From positions 62,001 to 126,000 of the forward strand of contig NZ_JAKGSG010000046.1 of NCBI RefSeq assembly GCF_021568775.1: a DNA stretch of 64,000 nt, written 5' to 3'. The stretch is from Antribacter soli (lineage in GTDB: Bacteria > Actinomycetota > Actinomycetes > Actinomycetales > Cellulomonadaceae). A program made the position numbers and the translations under genes. Under the pieces are notes generated by a model. The model was not told the origin of the DNA and did no database searches. It was given only the letters and a program-made list of their open reading frames with translations. Numbering within the stretch: the stretch's first letter is position 1; each line of letters opens with the position of its first letter. Of this stretch, positions 44,489 through 54,549 are shown piece after piece.

Positions 44489-45004
44489 TCAGGCCTCCTT
44501 CTTCTCCTCGGTCTCCTCGGCCACCGGCGCGTCCTCGACGGGGGCGTCCTCGACGACCTCGACGGGCGCGTCCTCGACCGGGGCGGCCTTGGCGGCCTTC
44601 TCCGTGGCCTTGGCGGCCTCGCGGACGACGGCCTGCTTCGGGCTCACGGCCTCGGTCACGAGCTCGATGACCGCCATGGGGGCGTTGTCGCCCTTGCGGG
44701 TGCCGATCTTGGTGATGCGCGTGTAGCCACCGTTGCGCTCGGCCATGGCCGGGGCGATCTCGGTGAAGAGCGTGTGCACCACGCCCTTGTCACGCACGAC
44801 CGTCAGGACCCGACGGCGGGCGTGCAGGTCGCCGCGCTTGGCGAACGTGATGAGACGCTCGGCGAGCGGGCGCAGCCGCTTGGCCTTGGTCTCCGTCGTG
44901 GTGATGCGGCCGTGCTCGAAGAGCGCCGTGGACAGGTTCGCGAGGATCAGGCGCTCGTGAGCCGGGCCACCGCCGAGCCGCGGACCCTTGGTGGGGGTAG
45001 GCAT
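44489..45004 (-). CDS. rplQ: 50S ribosomal protein L17
   Basis: L17 lies near the polypeptide exit tunnel. The core (1-~118) has [50 protein letters not shown]. The product is 171 aa, about 50 longer than E. coli L17, owing to a C-terminal tail of Ala/Pro/Val/Glu repeats (APVEDAPVE units) ending in EEKKEA. Last gene of the rpoA operon, 66 nt after rpoA. Confidence 0.97.
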   Translation of the reverse strand: MPTPTKGPRLGGGPAHERLILANLSTALFEHGRITTTETKAKRLRPLAERLITFAKRGDLHARRRVLTVVRDKGVVHTLFTEIAPAMAERNGGYTRITKIGTRKGDNAPMAVIELVTEAVSPKQAVVREAAKATEKAAKAAPVEDAPVEVVEDAPVEDAPVAEETEEKKEA

Positions 45005-45070
45005 TGCTTGTGCTCCTTAAAAGTGGTTCCGCGCCGCCGCGGGCCCGTGGGCCCGCGGCGGCGGGACGTA

Positions 45071-46081
45071 TCAGAACTGCTCGTCGCTGTACGCGGCCTC
45101 GTCGTCGGCCTCGAAGTACTGGGCGCCGGACGGATCGAAGTCCAGCGGCGAGTCCTTCAGGCTCAGACCGAGCTCGGCGAGCTTCTCCTTGACCTCGGTG
45201 ATCGACTTGGCGCCGAAGTTCCGGATGTCGAGCAGGTCCGCCTCGCTGCGCGCGACGAGCTCACCCACCTGGTGGATGCCCTCGCGCTTGAGGCAGTTGT
45301 ACGAACGGATCGTGAGGTTCAGCTCCTCGATCGGCAGCGCGAGGTCCGCGGCGAGCGCGGTGTCCGTCGGCGAGGGGCCGATCTCGACGCTGTCGGCCTC
45401 GATGTTGAGCTCACGGGCAAGGCCGAACAGCTCCACAAGGGTCTTGCCGGCCGAGGCGAACGCGTCGCGAGGCGAGATCGCCTGCTTGCTCTCGACGTCG
45501 ACGACGAGCTTGTCGAAGTCGGTGCGCTGCTCGACTCGGGTGGCCTCCACCTTGTAGGTGACCTTGAGGACGGGCGAGTAGATCGAGTCGACCGGGATCC
45601 GGCCGATCTCCGCGTCGAACTGCTTGTTCTGCGCGGCGGACACGTAACCACGTCCACGCTCGACGGTCAGCTCGATCTCGAGCTTGCCCTTCTCGTTGAG
45701 CGTGGCGATGTGCAGGTCGGTGTTGTACACCTCGACGCCCGCCGGCGGAACGATGTCCGCGGCGGTCACCGCACCAGCACCCTGCTTGCGCAGGTACATC
45801 ACGACCGGCTCGTCCTCCGTGGAGGAGACGACCAGGTTCTTGATGTTGAGGATGATCTCGGTCACGTCCTCCTTCACACCCGGCACGGTGGAGAACTCGT
45901 GGAGCACCCCGTCGATGCGGATGGAGGTCACCGCTGCGCCCGGGATGGACGACAGCAGCGTGCGACGCAGCGAGTTGCCGAGCGTGTAGCCGAAGCCAGG
46001 CTCGAGCGGCTCGATGGAGAAGCGGGAACGGTACTCCGAGATGACCTCTTCGGTCAGCACGGGGCGCTGTGCGATCAGCAC
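45071..46081 (-). CDS. rpoA: DNA-directed RNA polymerase alpha subunit
   Basis: Alpha (336 aa) nucleates RNA polymerase assembly. The N-terminal domain (~1-230) contains [39 protein letters not shown]; the C-terminal domain (~245-315), which touches UP elements and activators, contains [23 protein letters not shown] and [16 protein letters not shown]. An acidic tail follows. rpsD, which precedes rpoA in many bacteria, is absent here. Confidence 0.98.
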   Translation of the reverse strand: MLIAQRPVLTEEVISEYRSRFSIEPLEPGFGYTLGNSLRRTLLSSIPGAAVTSIRIDGVLHEFSTVPGVKEDVTEIILNIKNLVVSSTEDEPVVMYLRKQGAGAVTAADIVPPAGVEVYNTDLHIATLNEKGKLEIELTVERGRGYVSAAQNKQFDAEIGRIPVDSIYSPVLKVTYKVEATRVEQRTDFDKLVVDVESKQAISPRDAFASAGKTLVELFGLARELNIEADSVEIGPSPTDTALAADLALPIEELNLTIRSYNCLKREGIHQVGELVARSEADLLDIRNFGAKSITEVKEKLAELGLSLKDSPLDFDPSGAQYFEADDEAAYSDEQF

Positions 46082-46144
46082 GGTGGGTGTCCTTTCAGTG
46101 TGCGTCCGCCATATGACGCATCACGGCTCGCGATCTCTCGCGGC

Positions 46145-46170
46145 CTCACAGGGCTAGGTCTGCCTGTGAG
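46145..46170. other. Hairpin in the rpsK-rpoA intergenic region
   Basis: CTCACAGG (46145-46152) pairs with CCTGTGAG (46163-46170), a 10-nt loop between them, in the 164 nt separating rpsK from rpoA. This is where rpsD sits in mycobacteria. It may be a processing or attenuation site; nothing in the sequence decides. Confidence 0.5.
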
Positions 46171-46245
46171 ACAGGGTTTCGCCGCGGTGGCGGTGCGCCC
46201 CCGGGGCCACCAGGGCCCTGCAGGCGCACCGCTCCGCGAGGAAGA

Positions 46246-46650
46246 TCAAACGCGGCGACGCTTCGGGGGGCGGCAGCCGTTGTGCGCCTGGGGCGTCACG
46301 TCCTGGATCGACCCGACCTCGAGGCCGGTCGCCTGGAGGGAGCGGATCGCGGTCTCACGACCGGAGCCCGGGCCCTTGACGAACACGTCGACCTTCTTGA
46401 CGCCGTGCTCCTGAGCGCGGCGCGCAGCCGACTCGGCCGCGAGCTGCGCGGCGAACGGCGTCGACTTGCGGGAGCCCTTGAAGCCGACGTGGCCGGCGGA
46501 CGCCCACGAGATCACGGCGCCCGACGGGTCGGTGATCGAGACGATCGTGTTGTTGAACGTGCTCTTGATGTGAGCCTGGCCGAGCGGGATGTTCTTCTTG
46601 TCCTTGCGGCGCGGCTTGCGCGCGGCAGTCGCGCGAGTCTTGGGAGGCAT
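46246..46650 (-). CDS. rpsK: 30S ribosomal protein S11
   Basis: Platform protein of the 30S subunit. 134 residues: [66 protein letters not shown] and the invariant C-terminal [12 protein letters not shown]. The ATG at 46650 begins the conserved sequence; GGAG-type bases lie upstream. Part of the infA-rplQ operon. Confidence 0.98.
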   Translation of the reverse strand: MPPKTRATAARKPRRKDKKNIPLGQAHIKSTFNNTIVSITDPSGAVISWASAGHVGFKGSRKSTPFAAQLAAESAARRAQEHGVKKVDVFVKGPGSGRETAIRSLQATGLEVGSIQDVTPQAHNGCRPPKRRRV

Positions 46651-46716
46651 GTGCTGGTTCTCTCCTGGGTCTGATCGGACCGGGGCGGGCTCGGTGGCCC
46701 GCTCCACGGACTGCTA

Positions 46717-47091
46717 TCAGCGGGCCTTCTTCTTGCCCGCGACGGTGCGCTTCGGTCCCTTGCGGGTGCGCGCGTTGGTCTTCGTGCGCTGACCGCGCAC
46801 CGGCAGCCCGCGACGGTGACGCAGACCCTGGTAGGTACCGATCTCGACCTTGCGGCGGATGTCGGCCGCGACCTCACGGCGGAGGTCACCCTCGAGCTTG
46901 AAGTTCGCCTCGAGGTAGTCACGCAGCGTGACGAGCTCGGCGTCGCCGAGGTCCTTCACGCGGACGTCCGGGCTGACCCCGGTCGCGGCCAGCGTCTGCT
47001 GGGCGCGGGTACGGCCGACGCCGTAGATGTAGGTGAGCGCAACCTCGAGCCGCTTGTCGCGGGGGAGGTCGACGCCGATAAGACGTGCCAT
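46717..47091 (-). CDS. rpsM: 30S ribosomal protein S13
   Basis: 30S head protein that contacts the subunit interface. 124 residues: [30 protein letters not shown] at the start, [30 protein letters not shown] near the C-terminus. Lies between rpmJ and rpsK as usual. Confidence 0.98.
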   Translation of the reverse strand: MARLIGVDLPRDKRLEVALTYIYGVGRTRAQQTLAATGVSPDVRVKDLGDAELVTLRDYLEANFKLEGDLRREVAADIRRKVEIGTYQGLRHRRGLPVRGQRTKTNARTRKGPKRTVAGKKKAR

Positions 47092-47248
47092 GTGCCTTCC
47101 GGCTCCTGTACTTCGTCGGAGGTCTGCCGCACCGCCCTCCCGCGTGGCCGCGGGCCCCGGCCTCCGGACCGAGGGTTCCCCTCCTGCGACGGAGGTTCGT
47201 GGTGGTGCGCTGGTGGTGGCTGCCGCCACCTGGTGACTCAGATCGAGA

Positions 47249-47362
47249 TCAGCCCTGACGCTGCTTGTGGCGCAGGTTCTCGCAGATCACCATGACGCGA
47301 CCGTGCCGGCGGATCACCTTGCACTTGTCGCAGATCTTCTTGACGCTCGGCTTGACCTTCAT
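47249..47362 (-). CDS. rpmJ: 50S ribosomal protein L36
   Basis: A 37-residue zinc-ribbon protein: [20 protein letters not shown], ending RHKQRQG. Zinc ligands are Cys11, Cys14, Cys27 and His32, so this is the zinc-containing (C+) form. ATG at 47362; 157 nt after it begins rpsM. Found by direct translation because of its small size. Confidence 0.95.
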   Translation of the reverse strand: MKVKPSVKKICDKCKVIRRHGRVMVICENLRHKQRQG

Positions 47363-47487
47363 CGGATTCATTCCTCCGCCGTCGCTCGGCCCGGTCACCC
47401 GGCCCGACGGCGGCAGTGTCGTGGGTTGTCGATCGCGCGGCTGCGCGACCGGTCACCCGGACTGTGCAGCCCCGGATCGGGGACTGA

Positions 47488-47709
47488 CTACTTGTAGCGG
47501 TAGACGATCCGGCCGCGGGACAGGTCGTACGGGCTGAGCTCCACCACCACGCGGTCCTCGGGGAGGATCCGGATGTAGTGCTGCCGCATCTTGCCCGAGA
47601 TGTGCGCGAGAACCCTGTGGCCGTTCGCCAGCTCCACGCGAAACATCGCGTTCGGCAGAGCCTCGACCACGCTGCCCTCGATCTCGATGACACCGTCCTT
47701 CTTTGCCAT
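47488..47709 (-). CDS. infA: Translation initiation factor IF-1
   Basis: A 73-residue OB-fold protein that occupies the 30S A site during initiation: [30 protein letters not shown], then [38 protein letters not shown]. First gene of the alpha operon; promoter at 47917-47944. Confidence 0.98.
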   Translation of the reverse strand: MAKKDGVIEIEGSVVEALPNAMFRVELANGHRVLAHISGKMRQHYIRILPEDRVVVELSPYDLSRGRIVYRYK

Positions 47710-47916
47710 ATCCTCCGCTAACTCTCGTCTGGACTGCTCCCACGCCCGTGCGACGACCACGCGGGATTCCCGCGGCTCGTCGGTCAGGACGTGGATGTCG
47801 CGTGCACCCGTCCGCCGCCTGGGGCGGCGCCGGCGTTCGCAGCGCCTCGCACCGCGCACGTGCGCGGGCGGGCAGTGTTGATGAACGCCGGAAGAACGGA
47901 CTACACCCAGCGATCT

Positions 47917-47944
47917 AGCCTACGTCATCGTCGCAAGCATTCAA
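47917..47944 (-). promoter_or_regulatory. infA operon promoter
   Basis: Minus-strand TTGAAT (complement of 47939-47944), 16 nt, TAGGCT (complement of 47917-47922). The start point would be near 47910, with a leader of about 200 nt before infA. Within the 333-nt gap 47710-48042 I see no gene. Confidence 0.55.
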
Positions 47945-48042
47945 AGCGGAGGCCGACGCCGGAGGGCCGCCCCGGCGCGTGAGCCTCACCACGGCCGACG
48001 CCTGGTCGGGAACCCTGCCCCGCGACGGGCGGCCGGGAGCGG

Positions 48043-48456
48043 TCAGCTCCACTCGAACAGGTCGTAGACCACGCCGGGCGGCCCGAAGTGCATCGCCGGC
48101 CAGTCGGCCAGCGCCACCACGACGATCCACGGGACCCAGCCGAGAACGAGCCCGATCCCCAGGGCGAGAACCTCGGTACGCCCGTGCCGGTGCCACATCC
48201 ACGCGCCACCGACCCACGTGGCGCCGCCGAGCAGGAGGACCCAGAGCCACACCGGCAGACAGGACACGAAGCCGAGAACGGCGCCCGCCCAGAGGAACGG
48301 GCTGCCCGCGAGGCGGCGGGCCCAGAGGCCGAGCCACGGGCCGAGGCGGCGGAGCAGGGACGACGTCGCAGCAACCACGTCACGCCAGGACCGGCGGGTC
48401 GCCGAGCGCGGACGAGGCGGCTCGAGGGCGGGCGAGGCGTGGACGTCGTCGGTCAC
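48043..48456 (-). CDS. Hypothetical membrane protein
   Basis: A 137-residue protein with a basic N-terminal region (1-50), a long hydrophobic stretch at ~54-86 that could cross the membrane once or twice, and another segment at ~96-118. Trp-rich (WLWVLLLGGATWVGGAWMW). No family recognised. The GTG at 48456 is preceded by TACACT (48464-48469, complement) ending 7 nt upstream and no ribosome site, which supports a leaderless start and a real gene. It separates infA from map, which are adjacent in some relatives. Confidence 0.65.
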   Translation of the reverse strand: MTDDVHASPALEPPRPRSATRRSWRDVVAATSSLLRRLGPWLGLWARRLAGSPFLWAGAVLGFVSCLPVWLWVLLLGGATWVGGAWMWHRHGRTEVLALGIGLVLGWVPWIVVVALADWPAMHFGPPGVVYDLFEWS

Positions 48457-48532
48457 CAGGCCGAGTGTAGCCCTACTGACCGTTCCAACAATAGGGCCCT
48501 GCCTGAGCCTGAGCGACCCTCGGGACGAGACG

Positions 48533-49429
48533 TCAGAGAGACGCGATCGTCACGCCGAGCGCCGCAAGGCGCTCCGCTCCCCCGTCGGGCGCAGTCAGCA
48601 CGACGATCCCGCCCGGGAGGATGGCGACCGAGTGTTCCCAGTGGGCCGCGCGCGACCCGTCCTCGGTGACGACCGTCCAGTCGTCCTCGAGCACCCGGGT
48701 CTGGTCGGTGCCTCGGGTGACCATCGGCTCGATGGCCAGGCACATGCCCGGGCGCAGCTTCGGGCCGGCGGTCGACGTGCGGTAGTTGACCACGTCCGGC
48801 GGCTGGTGCATCGCCGTGCCGATGCCGTGACCGACGTAGCCCTCGACGATGCCGTACTCGGCACCCGTCGCGCCGCCCGCCAGGTCGACGGCCGCCTCCA
48901 CGGCGACCCCGACGTCGTTCAGGCGCCTGCCGCTCGCGAGGGCGGCGATTCCTGCCCACAAGGCGGCCTCCGTTGCCCGGACGAGCGCGACGTCGTCGGC
49001 GTCGACGCCCGGGACGCCCGGCCCGCCGCCCTGGGGATCGGGGGGCACGTCGTGCGAGACCGGGCCGTCCGGGCCGAGGACGAAGCTCACGGCGGAGTCC
49101 CCGTGCCACCCCTCGACGATCGCGCCGCAGTCGATCGAGACGAGGTCACCCACCGCGAGCACCCGGTCTCCCGGGATGCCGTGGATGACCTCGTCGTTGA
49201 CCGACGTGCAGATCACTGCCGGGTACCCGTGGTACCCGAGGAAGGAGGGGGTGGCGCCCGCCTCGGCGATCACCTTCGCGGCCACCGCGTCCAGGTCCGC
49301 GGTGGTCATGCCCGGACGGGCCGCCTCGCGGACGGCGGCGAGCGCGTCGGCGACGACCAGACCGGCGCGCCGCATGAGGCGCACCTGGTCCGGCGTCTTG
49401 TACTCGATGCGCTCTCGCCCGAAGACCAT
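48533..49429 (-). CDS. map: Methionine aminopeptidase type I
   Basis: Removes N-terminal methionine from nascent proteins. 298 residues; metal ligands Asp100 and Asp111 (SIDCGAIVEGWHGDSAV), His in GHGIGTAMH, Glu in AIEPM and Glu in WEHSVAIL; His83 in VIHGIP is the substrate-binding His. An insertion rich in Pro/Gly/Asp (~120-145) lengthens it relative to E. coli. It starts 3 nt after the adk stop, so secY-adk-map is one transcript. Confidence 0.96.
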   Translation of the reverse strand: MVFGRERIEYKTPDQVRLMRRAGLVVADALAAVREAARPGMTTADLDAVAAKVIAEAGATPSFLGYHGYPAVICTSVNDEVIHGIPGDRVLAVGDLVSIDCGAIVEGWHGDSAVSFVLGPDGPVSHDVPPDPQGGGPGVPGVDADDVALVRATEAALWAGIAALASGRRLNDVGVAVEAAVDLAGGATGAEYGIVEGYVGHGIGTAMHQPPDVVNYRTSTAGPKLRPGMCLAIEPMVTRGTDQTRVLEDDWTVVTEDGSRAAHWEHSVAILPGGIVVLTAPDGGAERLAALGVTIASL

Positions 49430-49432
49430 CGC

Positions 49433-50068
49433 TCAGCCCAGCTGGGTCGCGAGGGACTTCACGATGCGCTCGGTGACCTCGTCGATCTCGCCGATGCCGT
49501 CGACCTGCACGAGCAGGTTGCGCTCCGCGTACGCGGCAGTCAGCGGGGCCGTCTGCTCGTCGTAGATGTCGAGGCGCCGCGCGACGGCCTCCTCGGTGTC
49601 GTCCTCGCGGCCCTCGATCTCGGCGCGCTTGACGATGCGGGCGAGGAGCTCGCCGCGGTCCGCGGTGAGCTCGATGACGCCGTCCAGCTCCCAGCCCAGG
49701 TCACCCAGGATCGAGTCGAGCTCGGCCACCTGGGCCGCGTTGCGGGGGTAGCCGTCGAGGATGAAGCCACCCTTGACGTCGTCCTCCGCGAGGCGGGCGC
49801 GGACCATGTCGTTCGTGACCGAGTCCGGGACGAGCTCGCCCTTCTTCGTGTACTCCCGGGCGAGGCGGCCGAGCTCGGTCTCGCCCTTGATGTTGGCGCG
49901 GAAGATGTCGCCCGTCGAGATCGCGACGATCTCGAACGTGTCGGCGAGCCGGGCGGCCTGCGTCCCCTTGCCCGAGCCCTGCGGACCCATGATCACCAGG
50001 CGGGTGATCCGGCCCTCGGGACCGTGGGCGTGCAGGGCACGGCGCGAGGCGGTGGTGTTTTCACTCAA
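49433..50068 (-). CDS. adk: Adenylate kinase
   Basis: Interconverts ATP + AMP and 2 ADP. P-loop GPQGSGKGT (28-36), AMP-binding STGDIFRANI, FILDGYPRN and the LID region. No zinc-finger Cys in the LID. The best start is TTG 50068, which overlaps the secY stop (TTGA) and has AAGGA about 8 nt upstream; it gives a 211-residue protein with a ~22-residue leader before TRLVIMGP. A GTG three codons before the P-loop is an alternative. Confidence 0.94.
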   Translation of the reverse strand: MSENTTASRRALHAHGPEGRITRLVIMGPQGSGKGTQAARLADTFEIVAISTGDIFRANIKGETELGRLAREYTKKGELVPDSVTNDMVRARLAEDDVKGGFILDGYPRNAAQVAELDSILGDLGWELDGVIELTADRGELLARIVKRAEIEGREDDTEEAVARRLDIYDEQTAPLTAAYAERNLLVQVDGIGEIDEVTERIVKSLATQLG

Positions 50069-51360
50069 CGGAGGAATCCTTCGTAGTGACGCTGCTGCAG
50101 CTGCGAGTCGATCTGCTTGACCGTCTCCAGCCCGACGCCGACCACGATGAGGATCGAGCTGCCGCCGAACGGCAGGGATGTCGTGACACCGAGGAAGACG
50201 AGCACCAGCGTCGGGATGAGCGCGATGAGCGCGAGGTACAGGGAACCGGCGGAGGTGATGCGCGTGATCACGAAGTCGAGGTACTCCGCGGTGGGGCGGC
50301 CGGCGCGGATGCCGGGGATGAAGCCGCCGTACTTCTTCATGTTGTCCGCGACCTCGTCCGGGTTGAACGTGATCGAGGTGTAGAAGAAGCAGAAGAAGAT
50401 GATCATCAGCGTGTAGAGCGCGATGTAGAGCGGCTCGGACTGCTGGACCAGGTTGTTCGAGATCCACACGACCCATGAGGATGTCGGGTCACCGAACTGG
50501 GCGATGAGGCCTGGGATCGCCAGGATCGAGGCCGCGAAGATCACGGGGATCACGCCGGCCATGTTGATCTTGATCGGGATGTAGGTGCTCGTGCCGCCGT
50601 ACATGCGGCGGCCGACCATGCGCTTCGCGTACTGCACCGGGATGCGGCGCTGCGACTGCTCGACGAACACGACCAGGCCGACGACCAGGACGATCACCAG
50701 GATCATGATGATGAAGTTGCGGACGCCGCTGGCGCCGCCCGCGATCGACCACAGGGCGGTCGGGAAGCCGGCCGCGATCGACGTGAAGATGAGCAGCGAC
50801 ATGCCGTTGCCGACGCCGCGCTCCGTGATGAGCTCGCCGAGCCACATCACCAGGCCGGTGCCGGCGGTCATCGTGACGACCATGAGGATCGACGTGAGGA
50901 TGCTGTCGTCCGCGATCACGTCGAAGGCGCAGCCCTGGAACAGGAGGCCCTGGCGCGCCGTCGTGATGACGGTGGTGGACTGCAGGATCGCGAGCGCGAT
51001 CGTCAGGTACCGGGTGTACTGCGTCAGCCTCGTCTGACCGGACTGACCCTCCTTGTGGAGGGTCTCGAACCGGGGGATGACGACCCGCAGCAGCTGGATG
51101 ATGATGCTCGCGGTGATGTACGGCATGATGCCGAGCGCGAAGATCGACAGCTGCAGCAGCGCGCCGCCGCTGAAGACGTTCACGAGACCGAGCAGCGTGT
51201 TGTCGCCCTGCGTCGCGATGCACTGCTGCACGTTGGCGTAGTCGACACCCGGCGTCGGGATGAACGACCCGACGCGGAAGAGCGACATGATCGCGATCGT
51301 GAACAGCAGCTTGCGCCGCAGGTCTGGCGTCCGGAAAGCCCGGCCGAATGCGCTGAGCAC
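50065..51360 (-). CDS. secY: Protein translocase subunit SecY
   Basis: The central pore of the Sec translocon, 431 residues with ten membrane helices. Marks: AFRTPDLRRKLLFTI at the N-terminus, GIMPYITASIIIQLL, QTRLTQYTRYLT, AKRMVGRRMYGGTSTYIPIKINMAGVIPVIFA and IPGIRAGRPTAEYLDFV. It is separated from rplO by a strong hairpin and a probable own promoter, and coupled to adk. Confidence 0.98.
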   Translation of the reverse strand: MLSAFGRAFRTPDLRRKLLFTIAIMSLFRVGSFIPTPGVDYANVQQCIATQGDNTLLGLVNVFSGGALLQLSIFALGIMPYITASIIIQLLRVVIPRFETLHKEGQSGQTRLTQYTRYLTIALAILQSTTVITTARQGLLFQGCAFDVIADDSILTSILMVVTMTAGTGLVMWLGELITERGVGNGMSLLIFTSIAAGFPTALWSIAGGASGVRNFIIMILVIVLVVGLVVFVEQSQRRIPVQYAKRMVGRRMYGGTSTYIPIKINMAGVIPVIFAASILAIPGLIAQFGDPTSSWVVWISNNLVQQSEPLYIALYTLMIIFFCFFYTSITFNPDEVADNMKKYGGFIPGIRAGRPTAEYLDFVITRITSAGSLYLALIALIPTLVLVFLGVTTSLPFGGSSILIVVGVGLETVKQIDSQLQQRHYEGFLR

Positions 51361-51485
51361 CCTGTCCTCCTGGCCCGCCGAGGCGGGTTCTCATGTCGCC
51401 GGGCGACCCCGGCGAGAAGTGACGGTCGTGGGCCACGCCGCGCCGCGCTGTGAGTCAGCGTGGTGCGACGGCTGGACCGTGACGG

Positions 51486-51491
51486 ATTCTA
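51486..51491 (-). promoter_or_regulatory. Probable -10 box for secY-adk-map
   Basis: TAGAAT on the minus strand, five of six matches to TATAAT, lies 125 nt before the secY ATG and just past the rplO terminator hairpin. Only a weak -35, TCAAGA, stands 17 nt upstream. Confidence 0.4.
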
Positions 51492-51528
51492 CGTCGCTCC
51501 CGGCACTTTCTTGACCATGCCGCAAGCA

Positions 51529-51566
51529 CACAGGGCCGACAGCGCGAGTGCGCTGCCGGCCCTGTG
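51529..51566 (-). terminator. Hairpin ending the spc operon after rplO
   Basis: CACAGGGCCG (51529-51538) pairs with CGGCCCTGTG (51557-51566); after one mismatch CAGCGC pairs with GCGCTG around a 4-nt loop. It begins 6 nt beyond the rplO stop. It splits secY-adk-map from the ribosomal genes, which in E. coli share a transcript with secY. Confidence 0.8.
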
Positions 51567-51572
51567 CCAGTC

Positions 51573-52067
51573 TCAGTCCTCCGAGACGGAGCCGCCGGCC
51601 GCCAGGATCTTGTCCTTGGCGGACGTGGAGACGCGGTCGACCGCGATCTCCAGCTTGACGGTGATCTCGCCCGTGCCGAGCACCTTCACCGGCTGGCCCT
51701 TGCGGACCGCACCCTTGGCGACGAGGTCGGCGACGGTGACAGAGCCACCCTCGGGGTAGAGCGCACCGAGCTTGTCCAGGTTCACGACCTGGTACTCGAC
51801 GCGGAACGGGTTCTTGAACCCGCGGAGCTTCGGGAGGCGCATGTGCAGAGGCATCTGCCCACCCTCGAAGCGCTGCGGAACCTGGTAGCGAGCCTTCGTA
51901 CCCTTGGTACCACGGCCCGCGGTCTTGCCCTTGGAGCCCTCGCCACGACCCACGCGGGTCTTGGCGGTCTTGGCACCGGGGGCGGGACGCAGGTGGTGGA
52001 CCTTGAGCGGCTGGACCTTGGTCTCAGCAGCCTCGGTCTTCTCGGCCTTCTCTGAGCTCTTGGCCAT
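51573..52067 (-). CDS. rplO: 50S ribosomal protein L15
   Basis: 164 residues. After a ~20-residue Glu/Lys/Ala extension the L15 core starts [34 protein letters not shown], then [21 protein letters not shown] 52067 lies 2 nt after the rpmD stop; GAGGAGG upstream also serves a GTG two codons earlier. Confidence 0.97.
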   Translation of the reverse strand: MAKSSEKAEKTEAAETKVQPLKVHHLRPAPGAKTAKTRVGRGEGSKGKTAGRGTKGTKARYQVPQRFEGGQMPLHMRLPKLRGFKNPFRVEYQVVNLDKLGALYPEGGSVTVADLVAKGAVRKGQPVKVLGTGEITVKLEIAVDRVSTSAKDKILAAGGSVSED

Positions 52068-52069
52068 GA

Positions 52070-52252
52070 TCACTCGACCTCCTCGACGGCGACGAGGTGC
52101 GCCACCGTCTTGACCATGCCACGGATCTCCGGACGGTCCTCCTTCACGGCGGTGTCGCCGATCCGCTTGAGGCCCAGGGTCCGCAGCGTGTCACGCTGGT
52201 TCTGCTTGCCGCCGATGGCGGACTTGAGCTGGGTCACCTTGAGACGAGCCAT
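52070..52252 (-). CDS. rpmD: 50S ribosomal protein L30
   Basis: 60 residues: [38 protein letters not shown], then [17 protein letters not shown]. The start overlaps the rpsE stop by one base. Coupled on both sides within the spc operon. Confidence 0.97.
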   Translation of the reverse strand: MARLKVTQLKSAIGGKQNQRDTLRTLGLKRIGDTAVKEDRPEIRGMVKTVAHLVAVEEVE

Positions 52253-52911
52253 CACGCACCAGCCTTCGCACCAGCAGCCTCGGCACGGCCGGCAGCCTGG
52301 GCGCGCAGGAGCGCGGCCGGGGCCACGTGCTCCAGCGGCAGGCCACGACGCGCCGCGACAGCCTCAGGCTGCTCGAGGCCGCGCAGGGCAGCCACCGTGG
52401 CGTGCACGATGTTGATCGCGTTGGACGAGCCGAGCGACTTGCTCAGCACGTCGTGGATGCCGGCGCACTCCAGCACGGCGCGCACCGGACCACCGGCGAT
52501 CACGCCGGTACCCGGCGAGGCCGGACGGAGGAACACGACACCGGCAGCGGCCTCGCCCTGAACGGGGTGAGGGATGGTGCCCTGGATGCGAGGGACGCGG
52601 AAGAAGCTCTTCTTCGCCTCCTCGACACCCTTGGCGATCGCCGCGGGCACCTCCTTGGCCTTGCCGTAGCCGACGCCCACGGTGCCGTCACCGTCGCCCA
52701 CCACGACCAGCGCGGTGAAGCTGAAGCGGCGACCACCCTTGACGACCTTGGAGACGCGGTTGATCGTCACCACGCGCTCGACGAAGGCGCTCTTCTCCGC
52801 CTCGCGGCGGTCGTTGCGACGATCGTCGCGGCGACCGCGACGCTCCCCGCGCTCGTTGTTGTTCTCGTTGGCGGCACCCTGGGGGGCGCCGGTGCGCTGC
52901 CCTGCAGCCAT
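52252..52911 (-). CDS. rpsE: 30S ribosomal protein S5
   Basis: 219 residues; S5 shapes decoding fidelity. The first ~42 residues are an Asn/Arg-rich extension; then [50 protein letters not shown] and [25 protein letters not shown]. The C-terminus is Ala-rich. The ATG at 52911 follows rplR by 34 nt. Confidence 0.97.
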   Translation of the reverse strand: MAAGQRTGAPQGAANENNNERGERRGRRDDRRNDRREAEKSAFVERVVTINRVSKVVKGGRRFSFTALVVVGDGDGTVGVGYGKAKEVPAAIAKGVEEAKKSFFRVPRIQGTIPHPVQGEAAAGVVFLRPASPGTGVIAGGPVRAVLECAGIHDVLSKSLGSSNAINIVHATVAALRGLEQPEAVAARRGLPLEHVAPAALLRAQAAGRAEAAGAKAGA

Positions 52912-52945
52912 CAGAGAGTCCTCTTCTTCCGTGCGATGTAGGTCG

Positions 52946-53317
52946 TCACAGGGCCAGACCGCCCTCACGAGCCCCGTCGGCGACTGCCGCCACGCGACCG
53001 TGGTACTTGTTGCCGCCGCGGTCGAACACGACGGAATCGACACCGACCGCCTTGGCACGCGCGGCGACGAGCTCGCCGACCTTGCGGGCCTTGGCCGTCT
53101 TGTCACCGTCGAACGTACGCAGGTCGGCCTCGAGGGTCGAGGCGGACGCCACGGTCTTGCCGACCGTGTCGTCCACGATCTGCGCGACCATGTGGCGCGA
53201 CGAGCGGCTCACGACGAGGCGCGGACGAACCGGGGTGCCGGTGATCTTCTTGCGAAGGCGGAGGTGACGACGCTGACGAGCGACGGCCTTGCCCTTGCCC
53301 AGGATCTTGATAGCCAT
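52946..53317 (-). CDS. rplR: 50S ribosomal protein L18
   Basis: 123 residues; binds 5S rRNA with L5. [37 protein letters not shown], then [27 protein letters not shown] 53317 (a GTG two codons earlier overlaps the rplF stop). Confidence 0.97.
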   Translation of the reverse strand: MAIKILGKGKAVARQRRHLRLRKKITGTPVRPRLVVSRSSRHMVAQIVDDTVGKTVASASTLEADLRTFDGDKTAKARKVGELVAARAKAVGVDSVVFDRGGNKYHGRVAAVADGAREGGLAL

Positions 53318-53319
53318 CG

Positions 53320-53856
53320 TCACTTACCAGCCTTTCCGACCTTGCGGCGGACGACCTCGCCGGCGTATCGCACGCCCTTGCCCTTGTACGGCTCGGGCTT
53401 GCGGATCTTGCGGATGTTCGCTGCGACCTCGCCGACCTGCTGCTTGTCGATGCCCGACACCGAGAACTTGGTGGGGCTCTCGACGGCGAACGAGATGCCG
53501 GCGGGCGGCGTCACGACGACAGGGTGGCTGAAGCCGAGGGCGAACTCGAGGTCCGAGCCCTTCGCGGCCACGCGGTAACCGGTGCCGACGATCTCGAGCT
53601 TCTTCTCGTAGCCCTGCGTGACACCGGCGACGATGTTCGCGAGGAGCGTGCGGGTGAGGCCGTGCAGCGCACGGGAGTTGCGCTCGTCGTTCGGACGGAT
53701 CACCACGAGGGTGCTGTCCTCCTGCGAGACGGTGATGGGGGTGGGCACCGTGTGCTCCAGGGTCCCCTTGGGGCCCTTGATGGTCACGAGCGCACCACTG
53801 ATGGTGACGTCCACGCCGGCGGGGACCGGAACGGGGATCTTGCCGATTCGAGACAT
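53320..53856 (-). CDS. rplF: 50S ribosomal protein L6
   Basis: 178 residues: [31 protein letters not shown]-like segment, [23 protein letters not shown], and the C-terminal [32 protein letters not shown] upstream of the ATG. Spc operon. Confidence 0.97.
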   Translation of the reverse strand: MSRIGKIPVPVPAGVDVTISGALVTIKGPKGTLEHTVPTPITVSQEDSTLVVIRPNDERNSRALHGLTRTLLANIVAGVTQGYEKKLEIVGTGYRVAAKGSDLEFALGFSHPVVVTPPAGISFAVESPTKFSVSGIDKQQVGEVAANIRKIRKPEPYKGKGVRYAGEVVRRKVGKAGK

Positions 53857-53876
53857 GGCGTTATCTCCTTTCCGGA

Positions 53877-54275
53877 TTACCAGACGTAGGCGAGGACTTC
53901 GCCGCCGACGCCCTTGGCCTGGGCCTGCTTGTCGGTCAGGAGGCCGGAGGACGTGGACAGGATCGCCACGCCGAGGCCGCCGAGGACCTTGGGCAGGTTG
54001 GTGGACTTGGCGTAGACGCGCAGGCCGGGCTTGGAGACGCGGCGGACGCCCGCCAGGGCGCGCTCACGGCTCGGGCCGTACTTCAGCGAGATGGTGAGAG
54101 TCTTGCCCACCTGGGCGTCCTCCACCTTCCAGCCGACGATGTAGCCCTCGGCCTGCAGGATTTCGGCAATGTGCGACTTCAGCTTGGACGACGGCATCGT
54201 GACCGTGTCGTGGTGCGCCGAGTTCGCGTTCCGCAGACGGGTCAGCATGTCTGCGATCGGGTCGGTCATAGTCAT
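53877..54275 (-). CDS. rpsH: 30S ribosomal protein S8
   Basis: 132 residues: [39 protein letters not shown] at the N-terminus; the conserved C-terminal [26 protein letters not shown]. In E. coli S8 represses the spc operon; no such leader site is evident here. Confidence 0.97.
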   Translation of the reverse strand: MTMTDPIADMLTRLRNANSAHHDTVTMPSSKLKSHIAEILQAEGYIVGWKVEDAQVGKTLTISLKYGPSRERALAGVRRVSKPGLRVYAKSTNLPKVLGGLGVAILSTSSGLLTDKQAQAKGVGGEVLAYVW

Positions 54276-54362
54276 CGGGCTCTTGCCCTTCCTCGCCGGG
54301 GTATCCGGGCGGTTCGGTGGGGTGATGTCCTCACCGCGCCGCCCGGACCTGCGACGTAGTTG

Positions 54363-54548
54363 TTACCAGCTGCTCTTGGTGACGCCCGGGAGCTCGCCAC
54401 GGTGGGCCATCTCCCGCACGCAGATCCGGCACAGGCCGAACTTGCGGTACACGGAGTGCGGACGACCGCACCGCTGGCACCGGGTGTAGGCGCGGACCGC
54501 AAACTTGGGCTTGGCGGCCGCCTTGTTGACAAGGGCCTTCTTCGCCAT
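54363..54548 (-). CDS. rpsN: 30S ribosomal protein S14, zinc type (rpsZ)
   Basis: 61 residues with zinc ligands Cys24, Cys27, Cys40 and Cys43 ([24 protein letters not shown]), ending [10 protein letters not shown]. This is the short zinc-binding form rather than the ~100-residue zinc-free paralogue that actinobacteria induce under zinc limitation. Lies 1 nt after rplE. Confidence 0.97.
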   Translation of the reverse strand: MAKKALVNKAAAKPKFAVRAYTRCQRCGRPHSVYRKFGLCRICVREMAHRGELPGVTKSSW

Positions 54549-54549
54549 G

